Shown in pieces: positions 62,083-64,000 of a stretch of 64,000 nucleotides of DNA; position 1 is the first letter of the stretch, and each line of letters begins with the position of its first letter. A program made the position numbers and the translations under genes. Under the pieces are notes generated by a model, which was not told the DNA's origin, did not search any database, and saw only the letters and a program-made list of their open reading frames with translations. The stretch comes from Gammaproteobacteria bacterium. Its GTDB lineage: Bacteria; Pseudomonadota; Gammaproteobacteria; Steroidobacterales; Woeseiaceae. The stretch is taken from NCBI GenBank assembly GCA_003331585.1, contig QOPG01000002.1, positions 1 through 64,000 of the forward strand, given 5' to 3'.

Positions 62083-63597
62083 GTGAATAAAATTAATTAC
62101 ACTCATTTGATAGATGAAGCTGATGTATACAGCGTAGCAAAAAAATCGCCACTGAATCATGCATTAATCATCTCTTCTAAGCTAAATAATAAAATTTTAT
62201 TAAAAAGAGAAGATATGCAAAGGACTTTTTCTTTTAAAGTTCGAGGTGCAATTAATAAAATCAATCAATTAAATAAAGAGGACCTTAAAAATGGTGTAGT
62301 TTGCAGCTCTGCTGGAAATCATGCCCAAGGCGTTGCTTTAGCATCTCAAATACATAAAACTCAAGCTTTTATAGTCATGCCTCAAACAACTCCAAGTATA
62401 AAAATTGATGCAGTTAAGTCGCTTGGAGCCAATGTGATCCTTTATGGGGATAATTATGATGAGGCTTTCAAAAAAGCCAAAGAACTAGAAAAAGAGAAAT
62501 CACTGATATTTATTCATCCTTTTGATGATCCTCATGTAATTGCAGGACAGGGAACAATAGCAAAAGAAATTCTTGAGGAAGTTGATGAAAATATAGATGC
62601 AATTTTTGTGCCCATTGGAGGCGGTGGTTTGATATCCGGTATAGCAGCGTATATTAAGGAAAAAAGAAGTGAAATAAATATTATTGGAGTTGAACCAGAA
62701 GATTCTGCCAGTATGAAAATCGCATTAGAAAAGGGAAAGCCAATAAAATTGGATCATGTTGGTATATTCGCTGATGGTGTTGCAGTAAAAAAAGTTGGTG
62801 ATGAAACTTTTAAAATATGCAAAAAACATCTAGATGAAATAATCACCGTTAACACAGATCAAATTTGTGCAGCAATCCAATCTATTTATGAAGATACTCG
62901 CACAATTGTTGAGCCTGCTGGAGCACTATCAATCGCAGGCATAACCAAATATGTAGCTAGAAATCAATGTTCAAAAAAAACATTTGTCGGGATAAATTGC
63001 GGTGCTAATGTCAATTTTGACCGACTCAGGCATATTGCTGAAAGATCAGCTATAGGAAAACAAAGTGAAATCATATTAGCAGTTGAAATTGATGAGAAAC
63101 CAGGAAGTTTCAAAAAGTTCTGCAAATCAATTGGTAAAAGAAATATCACAGAATTCAATTATCGATACAATAATGATAGATTTGCTAGAGTATTTGTGGG
63201 TGTCAGTTTGGGTGGTAATCCAAATGAGCGAAGTGAGATTATTAATCAAATTAATAATTCGGGATATAAAGTTTTTGATCTCAGTGAAAATGAGATGGCT
63301 AAACTTCACATTCGTCATATGGTCGGTGGAAGAGCATCAATTAATAATGAACACTTATTCAGATTTGAATTTCCAGAAAGGCCAGGCGCCCTCCTAGAAT
63401 TCTTGGATTCCATTGGAAATGATTGGAATATCAGCCTGTTTCACTACCGAAACCATGGCTCAGACTTTGGAAGAATTCTCACAGGAATTCAAGCTAGCTC
63501 TGAGCAAATGAACCAACTAAATGAATATCTTTCAAAATTAGGTTATAGATATTGGGAAGAAACTTCCAATCCAGCATATACAATGTTTTTAGCTTAA
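62083..63597 (+). CDS. ilvA: Biosynthetic threonine ammonia-lyase
   Basis: This 504-residue enzyme makes 2-oxobutyrate for isoleucine synthesis. The PLP lysine is Lys52 (TFSFKVRGA). SSAGNHAQGVA, PIGGGGLISGI and FVGINCGANVNFDRLR complete the catalytic part. Two ACT-like regulatory domains occupy ~330-500 (EIDEKPGSFKKF and FEFPERPGALLEFL), as in isoleucine-inhibited IlvA. The start is GTG. It is near the 514 residues of the E. coli enzyme. Its last 9 bp overlap the convergent hydrolase gene. Confidence 0.94.
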   Translation: MNKINYTHLIDEADVYSVAKKSPLNHALIISSKLNNKILLKREDMQRTFSFKVRGAINKINQLNKEDLKNGVVCSSAGNHAQGVALASQIHKTQAFIVMPQTTPSIKIDAVKSLGANVILYGDNYDEAFKKAKELEKEKSLIFIHPFDDPHVIAGQGTIAKEILEEVDENIDAIFVPIGGGGLISGIAAYIKEKRSEINIIGVEPEDSASMKIALEKGKPIKLDHVGIFADGVAVKKVGDETFKICKKHLDEIITVNTDQICAAIQSIYEDTRTIVEPAGALSIAGITKYVARNQCSKKTFVGINCGANVNFDRLRHIAERSAIGKQSEIILAVEIDEKPGSFKKFCKSIGKRNITEFNYRYNNDRFARVFVGVSLGGNPNERSEIINQINNSGYKVFDLSENEMAKLHIRHMVGGRASINNEHLFRFEFPERPGALLEFLDSIGNDWNISLFHYRNHGSDFGRILTGIQASSEQMNQLNEYLSKLGYRYWEETSNPAYTMFLA

Positions 63598-63999
63598 AAA
63601 ATCCTCAATTGTACTGGCAAGTGTTTCTGGATTTTCCAGATGTATCATATGGCCTGCGTCGGGTATTTCGACTATCTGTGAATTAGAAAAGATCGAACTC
63701 CTTTCTTTATTCTTCATTGTATCTAGTTGTTCTTTAAAATTAGTATTCTTACCAAAAATAAATATTATATTTGCTTGAATTAGACTCCAGCATGCTTCAG
63801 CTTCATTTCTTCGATATTGAACAGCATTAGGTAGCTTGTGAAAGGGATCTGCCCTAAGTTTTATTTTGCCTGATTCGTGCTTCATTGCCCACTCATTCGC
63901 TACAAACATAGCTACATCTTTACTCATTTTTGGGTTTCTTTTTAGTAGCTTTTCAGCGAGCTCATCGAATGTTTTATATTCGCTAAATTTTTGATCACA
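63589..63999 (-). CDS. Alpha/beta hydrolase, C-terminal part (5' end outside window)
   Basis: The frame stays open to the window edge beyond the Met at 63927, reading DQKFSEYKTFDELAEKLL upstream, so the gene continues outside. The C-terminal sequence IIFIFGKNTNF and IVEIPDAGHMIHLENPETLASTIEDFL is the standard end of an alpha/beta hydrolase, with the catalytic His in AGHMIH. The nucleophile Ser is out of view. The substrate is unknown. Its stop overlaps ilvA by 9 bp. Confidence 0.8.
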   Translation of the reverse strand, partial: CDQKFSEYKTFDELAEKLLKRNPKMSKDVAMFVANEWAMKHESGKIKLRADPFHKLPNAVQYRRNEAEACWSLIQANIIFIFGKNTNFKEQLDTMKNKERSSIFSNSQIVEIPDAGHMIHLENPETLASTIEDFLS

Positions 64000-64000
64000 A

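Overview
The window is a gene-dense, strongly AT-rich bacterial chromosome segment with about 60 protein genes and one tRNA. No gap reaches 300 bases. Gene content and order point to a gammaproteobacterium: rsmE-gshB-ruvX-pyrB-yggS-yggT followed by a DUF4426 protein, kdkA with waaF and hldD, a DUF3014 protein, ampD and dacB. The low GC, short spacers, many overlapping genes and frequent TTG/GTG starts suggest a streamlined marine lineage such as the SAR86 group. That placement is inference only. No phage, transposon, CRISPR array or rRNA was seen.

Region 1 (1-15 kb) is mostly core. It opens with a corrinoid salvage group (BtuB-like receptor, PduO-type adenosyltransferase, BtuF) and ampD. A forward housekeeping run follows: rsmE, gshB, ruvX, pyrB, yggS, yggT, a DUF4426 lipoprotein, an HU-like protein and a membrane-anchored helix-hairpin-helix protein. 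Then come msrB and htpG, with a recognisable heat-shock promoter and a lysine-rich tail on the protein. Envelope genes begin with lpxL, kdkA and a family 9 glycosyltransferase.

Region 2 (15-24 kb) continues the LPS core genes (waaF, hldD, a zf-CHCC protein). A 20-bp tandem repeat fills the gap between the two convergent glycosyltransferase genes. It is followed by a flavodoxin, dacB, a MATE pump, an orphan ABC ATPase, a GIY-YIG protein, an acyltransferase and folD.

Region 3 (24-48 kb) is the accessory part and is dominated by amino-acid and nitrogen metabolism. It holds two Fe/2-oxoglutarate dioxygenases, several PLP enzymes and DMT/LysE transporters. A class III aminotransferase overlaps a cytochrome c gene, and a Tat-exported PatB-like PLP enzyme follows. 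A five-gene operon (AGCS symporter, DapA-like lyase, hydantoinase, hydantoin racemase, Tat-exported M20-like protein) comes next. After it lie a PQQ dehydrogenase, an amino-acid permease with a Cys/Met PLP lyase, and a tightly coupled psuK-psuG-dioxygenase operon.

Region 4 (48-64 kb) has tRNA-Arg(UCG), an HTH-methyltransferase fusion, and a reverse-strand run. That run encodes a GltD-like oxidoreductase with ferredoxin domains, both subunits of a 2-oxoacid:ferredoxin oxidoreductase, a lipoprotein, a class V aminotransferase-like protein and an SDR. It ends with a Bacteroidetes-like dihydroorotase, an M16 peptidase, ilvA and the end of an alpha/beta hydrolase gene.

The best candidates for something undescribed are the psuK-psuG-dioxygenase operon, the hydantoinase operon with its ligand-depleted exported M20 protein, and the self-contained KorAB/NADPH-ferredoxin module.
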